64,000 nt of DNA, taken from the NCBI GenBank assembly GCA_016718825.1, contig JADKCL010000008.1, forward strand, positions 186,001-250,000. The letters run 5' to 3'. The DNA comes from Bacteroidota bacterium. Its GTDB lineage: Bacteria; Bacteroidota; Bacteroidia; J057; JADKCL01. Positions 56,522 to 64,000 of the stretch are shown here, piece after piece (position 1 is the stretch's first letter; every line of letters starts with the position of its first letter). Below the pieces are notes generated by a model. It was not told the origin of the DNA, did no database searches, and saw nothing but the letters and a program-made list of their open reading frames with translations. The position numbers and the translations under genes are program-made.

Positions 56522-56758
56522 AGGCAATCCTTCGTAGGTCAAAGGTCAATACCGCTGCCTACGAAAGCATTGACTTGGATCAACTTGTGAACTGATTTTG
56601 CAAGGGTTCCAGGTATGTCTGCGGTTGAATGCAAACTTTGATGGCTGGAAATCAAGGATTAATAGATCGGAATGGTACAAGCATAAAACTTTTCAAGTTG
56701 CTTGGAGTTCGCATAGGCGAATGCGGCGTCGGAATTTTCCGCGCGCCAACCATGATCT

Positions 56759-59044
56759 GTGCAATTGTTCTTCAAATACCGGATGACGCTTTTGGTGGCC
56801 CTTTTGGGGCTCACAGCGTTCTTCCTGTTTTCACTCCGGGATTTCAAAGTCGAATTCAGTTTTGATTCCTTCCGACCCAAGGATGCGCCGGAATTGACCT
56901 TTTTTGAGCAGTATTCCGACTCGTTTCCCAACCATGAGAATACGATTTTGGTAGCCTTCGCAGGCCCAAACGGCAATGTTTGGAACCTTGGTTTTCTGCG
57001 GCAGGTCGATTCCGTTTTTGAGCAGATGCGCGGTCTTGCCAATGTCGATACGGTCGTTTCGCCCACGCGACTGCAACGGTACGAACGATCCGGCATGGGT
57101 GTGCGGTCACTTCCATTGTTGAACCTTGATTCGGTAGGTGGGATGGAAGCGGGCAAGCAGCGTGTCCAATCGGATGCATTGTTGGGTTCCGTGTTTTTCT
57201 CGGAAGACGGCCAATACATCAGCGGAACACTCCAAGTCGATCCGACAATTTTGGACGCCCCTGCACGCGACACACTCAGCCACGCCTTGCGCAAGGTTGT
57301 CGCCGCATCCGGTCTTACACATGTCATCTCGGGCGTACCTTATATACGCACCCAATATGTGGAGATGATCAGCTCCGAATTGGCCTTCTTTCTTTCGATT
57401 TCCATCTTCCTTGCCATCGTTGTCATGTTTTGGCTGTTCCGGAGTTGGTGGGGCGTCTTGCTCCCGCTTGTCGGCGTGGGCATTTCCATGGCGTGGACCT
57501 TTGGTTTGATGGCCGCGACTGGAAGACCGCTTGACATCATCGGCGAATTGTTGCCCACGGTGCTGTTTGTCTGCGGGGTGAGCGACATCATCCACTTGGT
57601 GACCCGCTATCAGCAAGATCTGCAAACAGGTTTGAATGCCAAGGACGCGATGCAAATAACCCTCAGGGAAATTGGCGGCGCCCTGTTGCTCACCTGCATC
57701 ACCACCGCCATCGGATTTGTGACGCTATACACGTCACCTTTGCCGCCGATTCGGGCATTTGGACTGTATGCTGCCGCCGGTGTTGTTTTTGCATGGATCG
57801 CGGTGCTCGTATTCATCCCGATTGTCCTGTTGCGCATCGATCCCGAAAAGGTGCGTTCAAGCAAAGGAACCTCCAACAATCCTTGGTGGGGCCGCCAAAT
57901 GAACCGGATTTTTCATTGGGTGAAACGCTGGGGCAACTGGATCATGGCGACTTCCGTGGTGATTTGCGCGGTTTCCGTGTATGGCATGTCGCTGATTTCC
58001 TACGACAGCTACCTGCTCGACGATGTCTCTCCCAGCGATCCGACCCGCGCCAACATGCAGTTTTTTGAGGATCACTTCTACGGTGCACGGTCCTTCGAAA
58101 TGGCCATTCTCCCCAAAAACGGCAAACTTGTCACCGACCTCGACATCCTCCAAGACATCGATACGATTCAGGATTTTCTGGATACACAAACGCGCATCAG
58201 TCCGTTTTTCTCGACGGTCAACTATCTGAAAGGTGCCAATCAGCTGTACCGCGGCGGCAACGAACGATTTTTCAAGCTGCCCTCCTCTGAAGAAAAGGTG
58301 GAAGAATTGCTGGCCTTCGGGTACGTGGGCGGTGCGAAGGAAGTTTTGGAAATGACCATGACGCCCAGTCGTCAAATGGGCCGTCTCAGTGCAAAAATCG
58401 GCGATATCGGCAGTTATCGATTCGATTCCATCCGTCAGAACCTGAATACATTCGTCCAGAAAAACTGCCACCCTGAAAATTTCGATTACCACCTCACGGG
58501 CCTCGCGGTGATCAACGAAGCCAATGCCGACGTGCTCCGCGACGGTTTGTTTCTGGACTTGGTGATGGCTGTGGTGATGATCGCGATTTTGATGGGCATC
58601 ATGTTCCGCGACTGGAAAATGGCACTTGTGGCGATGATTCCCAACATTTTGCCACTGTTGGTCACGGCCGGCATGATGGGTTTTTCAGGCATCACCTTGC
58701 GGCCATCAACTTCGATTGTGTTTTTGGTGGCCTTCGGCATCGCCACCGACGATACGATCCACTTCATGTCGCGGTTCAGGCATGAGCTGCGCATCGGCCG
58801 CGACCTCGAAACAGGCCTGCACAATGCGATGATGGGCACTGGCAAAGCCATGATCATCGCCGGTTTGATTTTGCTTTCGGGCTTTGGAAGCTTGATGACC
58901 TCAGACTTTGGAGGCACATTTGTGATTGGCCTGTTTACCACGGTGACCTTGCTTGTTGCATTGCCGGCCGACCTGTTGCTGTTGCCTGCTTTGATCCGTT
59001 TGACGGGAATCGGTAAACTAGCAGCAGATCCGACAAGGCGGTAG
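56759..59044 (+). CDS. RND/MMPL-family transporter, 761 aa
   Basis: Two repeats, each with one helix, a large periplasmic loop and five further helices. The conserved acidic position in helix 4 of the second repeat is VAFGIATDDTIHFMSRFRHE (Asp pair, proton relay), and its first-repeat equivalent is VCGVSDIIHLVTRY. This is the pattern of hydrophobe- or lipid-exporting RND proteins (HpnN, MmpL-like) that lack a TolC partner nearby. The start is GTG 56759, just after an in-frame TGA at 56753; ATG 56783 is a minor alternative. It stands alone. Confidence 0.88.
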   Translation: MQLFFKYRMTLLVALLGLTAFFLFSLRDFKVEFSFDSFRPKDAPELTFFEQYSDSFPNHENTILVAFAGPNGNVWNLGFLRQVDSVFEQMRGLANVDTVVSPTRLQRYERSGMGVRSLPLLNLDSVGGMEAGKQRVQSDALLGSVFFSEDGQYISGTLQVDPTILDAPARDTLSHALRKVVAASGLTHVISGVPYIRTQYVEMISSELAFFLSISIFLAIVVMFWLFRSWWGVLLPLVGVGISMAWTFGLMAATGRPLDIIGELLPTVLFVCGVSDIIHLVTRYQQDLQTGLNAKDAMQITLREIGGALLLTCITTAIGFVTLYTSPLPPIRAFGLYAAAGVVFAWIAVLVFIPIVLLRIDPEKVRSSKGTSNNPWWGRQMNRIFHWVKRWGNWIMATSVVICAVSVYGMSLISYDSYLLDDVSPSDPTRANMQFFEDHFYGARSFEMAILPKNGKLVTDLDILQDIDTIQDFLDTQTRISPFFSTVNYLKGANQLYRGGNERFFKLPSSEEKVEELLAFGYVGGAKEVLEMTMTPSRQMGRLSAKIGDIGSYRFDSIRQNLNTFVQKNCHPENFDYHLTGLAVINEANADVLRDGLFLDLVMAVVMIAILMGIMFRDWKMALVAMIPNILPLLVTAGMMGFSGITLRPSTSIVFLVAFGIATDDTIHFMSRFRHELRIGRDLETGLHNAMMGTGKAMIIAGLILLSGFGSLMTSDFGGTFVIGLFTTVTLLVALPADLLLLPALIRLTGIGKLAADPTRR

Positions 59045-59162
59045 CCAATGGCTAGATTTGAGGCAAGCAAAAGCTTGGCTTTTTCGTAGTTTTTTGATAA
59101 CGGCACATTCCTTAAATTGCGCCGCATTTTACCAAAGACACAAGGCGTTAAACGCAAAAAAT

Positions 59163-60432
59163 ATGGCAGAAATCCTCGAAATGCCCAAGCTGAGCGACAC
59201 GATGACAGATGGCGTCGTTGCTGCTTGGCACAAAAAGGTCGGAGAAAAGGTCAATGCAGGCGAATTGCTTGCTGAAATCGAGACCGACAAGGCGACCATG
59301 GAATTGGATTCCTTCTACACCGGCACCCTGTTGTGGATTGCTGTGGAAGCCCAAGGATCCGTCACGGTCGGAAAACTGTTGGCAATCATCGGCAAGGAAG
59401 GCGACGATGTCAAAGCGATTCTGGCGGACTACGAAGCCAAAAAAGGCGGCGGAAAACCCAGTGTGAGTGCGAGTGTGAGTGAGGAGAAGAAGGCAGCGCC
59501 GGTTGCGGAAGCTCCGCAAACTCCTGCGGTTGCCCAGGCCGAAGCCCAGCATGCTGAATCCGACGATGACCGCGTCAAGGCATCGCCGCTGGCAAAGAGC
59601 ATGGCCAAGTCGCGTGGCATCGACATCAACAGAGTTCAAGGCTCGGGTCCGGAAGGCCGCGTCGTGAAAAAAGACGTCGAAAACTACAAGGAATCCGCAG
59701 CAACCGCCAAAGGCTCGGGCATCCCGGCGATGGGCCTGCCAACCGGCAAGGAGGGCTTCACCGAAGTGCCGCTCAGCCAAATGCGCAAAACCATCGCCCG
59801 CCGATTGGTCGAAAGCAAAAATACCGCGCCTCACTTTTACCTCACGATGGAGATCGACATGGACAATGTCTGGTCTGCCCGTGCAGCCATCAATGAGTCG
59901 GCCCCGGTGAAGGTCTCCTTCAACGACATCGTGATCAAAGCCGTGGCCATGGCCTTGCGTCAGCACCCAGGCGTGAATGCGAGCTGGCGCGGAGAATCCA
60001 TCCGCTACAACCAACACATCCATATCGGCATGGCCGTGGCGGTGCCCGATGGCTTGATCGTGCCGGTGATCCGCTTTGCCGACAACCTCGGCTTTTCGCA
60101 AATCGCAGGCGAAGCCAAAGCGCCTCGCCGAAATGGCCCGCGACAAAAAATTGCAGCCCAGCGATTGGGAAGGCAATACCTTCACGATCAGCAACCTCGG
60201 CATGTTTGGCATCGAGGAATTCACCGCGATCGTCAATCCACCAGATGCATGCATCTTGGCCGTCGGCGCGATCCGCGACGTACCCGTGGTCAAAAACGGC
60301 GCCGTGGTGCCTGGCAAAACAATGAAAGTGACCCTGAGCTGCGACCACCGCGTGGTCGACGGCGCGGTCGGTTCAGCTTTCTTGAAAACACTGAAAGAAT
60401 ACCTCGAGCAGCCCATGCGGATGCTGATTTGA
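59163..60432 (+). CDS. pdhC: Dihydrolipoamide acetyltransferase (pyruvate dehydrogenase E2), interrupted by one frameshift
   Basis: From ATG 59163 a lipoyl domain (residues 1-78, Lys43 in ETDKATM) is followed by a Ser/Val/Glu/Ala-rich linker, a peripheral-subunit-binding domain (VKASPLAKSMAKSRGIDIN) and the catalytic core. The frame changes near 60117-60119 in CCAAAGCG: dropping one A gives GEAKRLAEMARDKKLQ, and the second frame runs on to 60432 with the catalytic CDHRVVDG (His and Asp). One frameshift in such a central gene, at a short homopolymer, is most simply a sequencing error. The enzyme transfers acetyl from lipoyl to CoA. A strong terminator follows. Confidence 0.88.
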
Positions 60433-60450
60433 GGGATTGGGTTTTAATTG

Positions 60451-60488
60451 AAAAAAGGCACGAAGTTGAATGACTTCGTGCCTTTTTT
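60451..60488. terminator. Rho-independent terminator after pdhC
   Basis: A perfect 16-bp stem (AAAAAAGGCACGAAGT paired with ACTTCGTGCCTTTTTT) with a TGAATG loop. The T-runs serve both strands. It lies 19 bp past the pdhC stop. Confidence 0.95.
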
Positions 60489-60507
60489 GATTGGTCCGCT
60501 GCAAAAA

Positions 60508-60582
60508 TTAGAAATGGAAATTAGAAATGAGAAATGAGAAATCCCCCCATCATTTCTAATTTCTAATTTCTCATTTCTAATT
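60508..60582. repeat. Heptameric repeat arranged as a long inverted repeat, copy C
   Basis: The left arm (60508-60542) is built of TTAGAAA and TGAGAAA heptads, with one six-base unit. The right arm (60553-60580) has four exact heptads, TTTCTAA, TTTCTAA, TTTCTCA and TTTCTAA, the complement of the left arm. CCCCCC and a few bases separate the arms. It lies between the pdhC terminator and the S9 peptidase stop at 60591. Confidence 0.8.
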
Positions 60583-60590
60583 GCTAACCT

Positions 60591-62525
60591 TTACTTCCTC
60601 AAGTGCGCATCCAAAAACTTCAGCACTTCGCCGTAGCCTTTGATTTCGTTTTCCTTTTTCACGAAGCCATGGCCTTCGTCGGGGAAGACGACGTATTCTG
60701 CGACTACGTTGTTTTTCTTGACGGCGGCGACGATTTCATCGCTTTCGACCTGCAGTACACGGGGATCGTTGGCACCTTGCAGCACCATGATCGGATGCTT
60801 GACTTGGTCGGCGTGAAACAACGGTGAAATATTATACAAACGAACGCTGTCGGCGGTGGATGGATCGCCCATTTCGGCATAAAGCGCCTTCCTGAAGGAC
60901 TCCCAATACGGCGGAATCGAGCGCAAGGTCCGCAGCCAATTCGTCACGCCAAAGAAGTTGACGCCGACTTTAAATTCGTCGGGGGTTGTGGTCATCGCGC
61001 ACATGGTCATGAAGCCGCCGTAGCTGCCGCCGATGATGCCGATTTTGGTCGAATCAATGTAATTTTGGGATTGCAGCCATTTTTTGCCCCAAATACAATC
61101 CTTCAGGTCCTTGTCGCCGTGGTTGCGGTCGTCCATTCGGTAAAATGACTTGCCATAACCATTGCTGCCACGGTTATTGACCGCGAGAATGGCGTAGCCG
61201 TGGTTGACCAAATATTGCACCATCGCATTGTAGCCGGTGCGCGACTGTCCGCCGGGGCCACCGTGCACCATCACCAACGCTGGCGAAACGCTGTCGGGCG
61301 TGGCCATCAGCGGCTTGTAGTAAATGGCTGGAATTTCCTGACCGTCAAAGCTCTTGAAGCGCACAACTTCGGCAGTGACCAAATCCTCGGCATTGATCTC
61401 CGGATTTAGCGTGTTGGTGAGTTTTTTGAGCTCCTTGGATGCGAAATTGTAGGCGTAGATATTCGAAGGAGCTTTGGAAGTTCCTACGGAAAGGCGCATC
61501 CAATTTTCGGCGTCGCTGATGTTCACGGCGAGGATGTCGCCATCTGGAATATCAGGGAATGCAACCTCTTGCATCGTCTTGTTGTCGAGGACCTTGAGGC
61601 TATTTTTGCCATCTTCGTTGATGGCAATGACGCGGTACTTTTCGGTTTCGCTGAGGTAGCTGTACTGCACATCCCACTTGGCTTCGTAGAGTTTGCGATG
61701 GGTTCCCGTTGCGATTTCATAATCCATCAAAACGGTGAATTCCGACTTGGCATTGGTGAGATAGTAGAAATGGCTCGCATCCTTGTTGAATCCACTTCCC
61801 AAGTAATTTCCGGGGGCCGTGCTGTCGTGGATTGCGGTCATTTTACCTGATGCGATTTCGCGGATGTACAGCTCGTTTTCGCTTGTGGTGACCGGACGGG
61901 CCAAGGAGACCATTTTCTCATCCATGGAAAGGTCAGCAACCTCGAGGGCATCGTCATTTTGGAAAATGAGCTGCGGTTTCCAATCTGCGGAACTCATTTT
62001 GTACAGGTCCATCGCCTGCGGATTGCGTTTATTGCTGCCATAATAGAAGGCATTTTTGGCCGAATTAAAATTCAAGAAATCATTGCGCGCATCGTTTCCG
62101 GGCGTGAGGTCGGTCGATATTCCATCGTGGAGGAAGTAGATATGGCTCAGCTCATTGCCGCCTTGATCGGCAGAATAGATGATTCCCTGATTGTCGAGAT
62201 TCGCCTCCGGGCCGGCAGGATGAATGTAGCCCTGTGCATACAACGACTGCACGGTATCATGCGTGAGGGCCGTCATCTTGCCGTCGGCGACATTGATTTC
62301 ATAGAGGTTGTAGATGCCGGTTTCGTTGCTGTGGACGAGGAGTTTGGATTCGTCTTGCGACCAAAAGCCACCGCCCACGTTCGTGTTCTTGTAGAACTGC
62401 TCGATGGTATATTGCCTGATGACGCGCGGTGGGGTGCTTTGCGTCGCATCCTTGCAGCCAAGGATACCCAATGTGAGCAGGAGTGTGAGCGCAAAAAACG
62501 CCCGACTGAGTGAATTGATTTTCAT
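60591..62525 (-). CDS. S9-family prolyl oligopeptidase-like serine peptidase, lipoprotein
   Basis: 644 residues. A lipobox GILGC (Cys24) marks a lipid-anchored envelope protein. The first part (about 45-390) is a beta-propeller with repeated DxSxD-like turns. The C-terminal hydrolase has GGPGG oxyanion loop near 424, the nucleophile in IIGGSYGGFMT (near 510), Asp in GANDPRV (near 592), and His in DEGHGF (near 627). It cleaves short peptides, in the manner of acylaminoacyl peptidases. It lies on the minus strand, just beyond the inverted heptad repeat. Confidence 0.93.
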   Translation of the reverse strand: MKINSLSRAFFALTLLLTLGILGCKDATQSTPPRVIRQYTIEQFYKNTNVGGGFWSQDESKLLVHSNETGIYNLYEINVADGKMTALTHDTVQSLYAQGYIHPAGPEANLDNQGIIYSADQGGNELSHIYFLHDGISTDLTPGNDARNDFLNFNSAKNAFYYGSNKRNPQAMDLYKMSSADWKPQLIFQNDDALEVADLSMDEKMVSLARPVTTSENELYIREIASGKMTAIHDSTAPGNYLGSGFNKDASHFYYLTNAKSEFTVLMDYEIATGTHRKLYEAKWDVQYSYLSETEKYRVIAINEDGKNSLKVLDNKTMQEVAFPDIPDGDILAVNISDAENWMRLSVGTSKAPSNIYAYNFASKELKKLTNTLNPEINAEDLVTAEVVRFKSFDGQEIPAIYYKPLMATPDSVSPALVMVHGGPGGQSRTGYNAMVQYLVNHGYAILAVNNRGSNGYGKSFYRMDDRNHGDKDLKDCIWGKKWLQSQNYIDSTKIGIIGGSYGGFMTMCAMTTTPDEFKVGVNFFGVTNWLRTLRSIPPYWESFRKALYAEMGDPSTADSVRLYNISPLFHADQVKHPIMVLQGANDPRVLQVESDEIVAAVKKNNVVAEYVVFPDEGHGFVKKENEIKGYGEVLKFLDAHLRK

Positions 62526-62618
62526 TTTCTTAAGTCTTGAGAAAGCGAAGATAACAAGAATATCGGCAGCCCGACGGGGGATGCATTTGGGGATTGGACG
62601 CGGCGGGTGTGGACTTGG

Positions 62619-63443
62619 TTACCGCCCCTTCGCAGAAAGCTTCGCAACCATCAACGTCAACACATGCAGCACCAGCCCCGTCACGAAAACGCCGACGAGC
62701 ACATTCGCACTGTGCACGAAAACCTCCCCCCAGGAAAAGAAGGAGAAAACGAACTTGGGGATTTTCCAGAAGAGCACCCACATCGTCGGCAGCAAGGCCA
62801 ACCAACCGATGACGCCCAAGAGGCGATAAGGCTTTTCAGAACCCCAAGCAATGGCGTGCATGACCCAATTCAGTGGCAGGCAAAGCAACCAATACACTCC
62901 GAACAAGGTCAAAGCAAACAGGGCAGGACTATTGTCGGTAAGCAAGGACTTTGCGGCGATCAAAAACTCGTCATGGGTGATGGAATCCGAAAACATGACG
63001 GCAAACGCATCGAGCACCAAAGCGTGGAAAGCAGAAATGGTCTCGACCAGACTGCGGTTGCCCGATTGCATTGTCATCACGACCAGAAACAGCAAGCCAA
63101 TCAGCTGAAATGGAACACTTTGCAATAAGATCTTTACCCATTTGGGCTTGGTGAAAAACGCATAAGGAAGTTCCTCAACGGGAATCTGTTTGCGCTCCTC
63201 CTCCGTCATGTTCATACCGAAGACTTTGAGACTCGACCCGGTGGGAATCCAACCCAAAATGAATTTGATGCCACCAACCGTGGCACTGTGCAACGGCAGC
63301 CACCGATGATAGAAAGTGACAAATTCCAGCACGCCAATTTTGAAAAGCCTGCAAAGAAGCAAATTGAGCACGTTGCCGCCGAAAATCAGAACAGCCGAAA
63401 TCATCGTACCGAGAAGGAAGGCATTGGGGGAATAGATACTCAC
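62619..63443 (-). CDS. Probable catalytically inactive M50 (site-2 protease-like) membrane protein
   Basis: 274 residues, GTG start. Six hydrophobic segments. The part after the first helix matches M50 proteases well: a hydrophobic run, CRLFKIGVLEFVTF, then IKFILGWIPTGSSLKVFGMNM in place of the common LGWxPLGGYVKxxGM, and FFTKPKWVKIL. However, where active members read HExxH, this protein reads GGNVLNLLLCRLF, and I see no second metal-binding LDG/NPDG motif. It would therefore lack zinc and activity. An alternative is an unrelated family that shares the sheet motif. It is single, upstream of the S9 gene on the same strand. Confidence 0.55.
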   Translation of the reverse strand: MSIYSPNAFLLGTMISAVLIFGGNVLNLLLCRLFKIGVLEFVTFYHRWLPLHSATVGGIKFILGWIPTGSSLKVFGMNMTEEERKQIPVEELPYAFFTKPKWVKILLQSVPFQLIGLLFLVVMTMQSGNRSLVETISAFHALVLDAFAVMFSDSITHDEFLIAAKSLLTDNSPALFALTLFGVYWLLCLPLNWVMHAIAWGSEKPYRLLGVIGWLALLPTMWVLFWKIPKFVFSFFSWGEVFVHSANVLVGVFVTGLVLHVLTLMVAKLSAKGR

Positions 63444-63455
63444 ATCAAATTCGTT

Positions 63456-64000
63456 TTAGAAATCCATTCTACAAAATTTCACAGCCTGAGCCTGCATCCC
63501 CAAAATACGAAGGGTATAAATCCCGGTTTCCAGGTCTGAAACATCCATTTGGAAACTCTCTGCCAACTGCGTTCCTAGCACAGCCGTTGCCATGACAACA
63601 CTTCCTTGGGCGTTGATGACTTGCAAAATGCCTTCGCCTTCTGCTTGGGGCAACTGCACACGCAGCCAATCCTGCGCAGGGTTGGGGTAAACGGAAAGGC
63701 TTGGTGTTTGGTCCGCAATCCAAACCTGCTTCGCAGGCGCATACGCGACCGTGCCCGCTGCGTCTGTGTACGCGAGGCGGTACCAAGAATAGCCCTTCAA
63801 GGGCGCAATATCCAACAGCGAATATTGCGTTTGGTCGGCCCTCCTCGTTTCCATCGGTGCATAATTGCGGGCGTCTGCACTTCTTTCCACCGTGAAGGAA
63901 CCTTCCGAATTGGGATTCGAATTTGCCCAGCTGAGTTCCACCTGATTCGTTGTATTGACTTGCGCATTCCAATCCGACAAACCTTGAGGAAGAATGATGC
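63456..64000 (-). CDS. T9SS-exported protein, C-terminal part only (5' end outside window)
   Basis: The reading frame is open to the window edge, so only the last 180 or so residues are visible. They contain a fibronectin-like module (QVELSWANSNPNSEGSFTVERS, YSWYRLAYTD) and then the Por-type sorting signal: SLSVYPNPAQDWLRVQL, a central LQVINAQGSVV and a final GIYTLRILG plus basic end. The domain directs export and cleavage by the type IX system. The passenger is unknown. Confidence 0.85.
   Translation of the reverse strand, partial: IILPQGLSDWNAQVNTTNQVELSWANSNPNSEGSFTVERSADARNYAPMETRRADQTQYSLLDIAPLKGYSWYRLAYTDAAGTVAYAPAKQVWIADQTPSLSVYPNPAQDWLRVQLPQAEGEGILQVINAQGSVVMATAVLGTQLAESFQMDVSDLETGIYTLRILGMQAQAVKFCRMDF

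Noticed and set aside
59148..60416. Long minus-strand frame opposite pdhC
   Set aside because: pdhC motifs are unmistakable on the plus strand; the antisense frame has His/Phe/Ala-rich low-information content.

Overview
The window comes from a member of the Bacteroidota with roughly even GC content. The evidence is: C-terminal type IX secretion (T9SS) sorting domains of both the gliding/CHU_C kind (two giant proteins at 19297-28312) and the Por-type kind (63456-64000); a promoter match to the phylum-specific TTG / TAnnTTTG pattern; a Porin_10-type porin; and many SPII lipoproteins and small outer-membrane beta-barrels. I cannot fix the family from sequence alone; a Saprospiria- or Chitinophagia-like lineage would fit. 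No rRNA, tRNA, CRISPR array, insertion sequence or prophage was recognised.

Layout. 1-3449 holds surface-polysaccharide export and synthesis genes (truncated O-antigen ligase-like protein, flippase, GT4 glycosyltransferase). 3491-6854 is housekeeping and unknown (Nudix hydrolase, RNase HII, TPR-like protein, lipoprotein). 6916-11341, minus strand, carries a lipoprotein, an outer-membrane barrel with a charged tail, a NeuD/PglD-like acetyltransferase and a GT-C membrane glycosyltransferase. 11413-13593 is tsf-pyrH-frr without rpsB upstream. 13772-17849 has a porin gene broken by one base, purine nucleoside phosphorylase and lpxK. 19297-28312 is a divergent pair of 1.2-1.6 kilo-residue paralogous surface proteins sharing one intergenic region. 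28409-33035 has two small membrane proteins, then a compact polysaccharide operon (GT4, GT2, methyltransferase, NDP-sugar epimerase). 33324-38671 has thymidylate kinase, a wrecked LytS-type sensor kinase gene beside an intact LytTR response regulator, and a GNAT enzyme. 38704-47724 holds a lipoprotein, two tandem paralogous acyl-lipid desaturases flanked by three copies of a 45-bp palindromic element, a YihY/BrkB protein and a set of small membrane and secreted proteins. 47778-64000 has kbl, secreted proteins, a PDZ-alpha/beta hydrolase, an SGNH hydrolase, Ppx/GppA, an RND-type exporter, pdhC (one frameshift), an S9 peptidase, a probable catalytically dead site-2 protease homologue and a T9SS cargo protein.

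How the genes fit together. Much of the window serves the cell envelope: lipid A (lpxK), O-antigen/exopolysaccharide sugars and transfer, lipid desaturation, porins, lipoproteins and T9SS cargo. Translation factors, nucleotide salvage and pyruvate dehydrogenase E2 are the core genes.

The most unusual signals are not genes: (i) a 45-bp REP-like palindrome in three copies with a compensatory base-pair change; (ii) A/G-rich repeats with an exact 7-bp period in three unrelated intergenic regions, one folded into a long inverted repeat; (iii) an M50-like protein whose HExxH position is replaced; (iv) decay concentrated in one sensor-kinase gene. Three other genes each carry a single-base shift at or beside a homopolymer. 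At least the one in pdhC is more likely a sequencing error than biology, and this limits how far any frameshift here can be interpreted.
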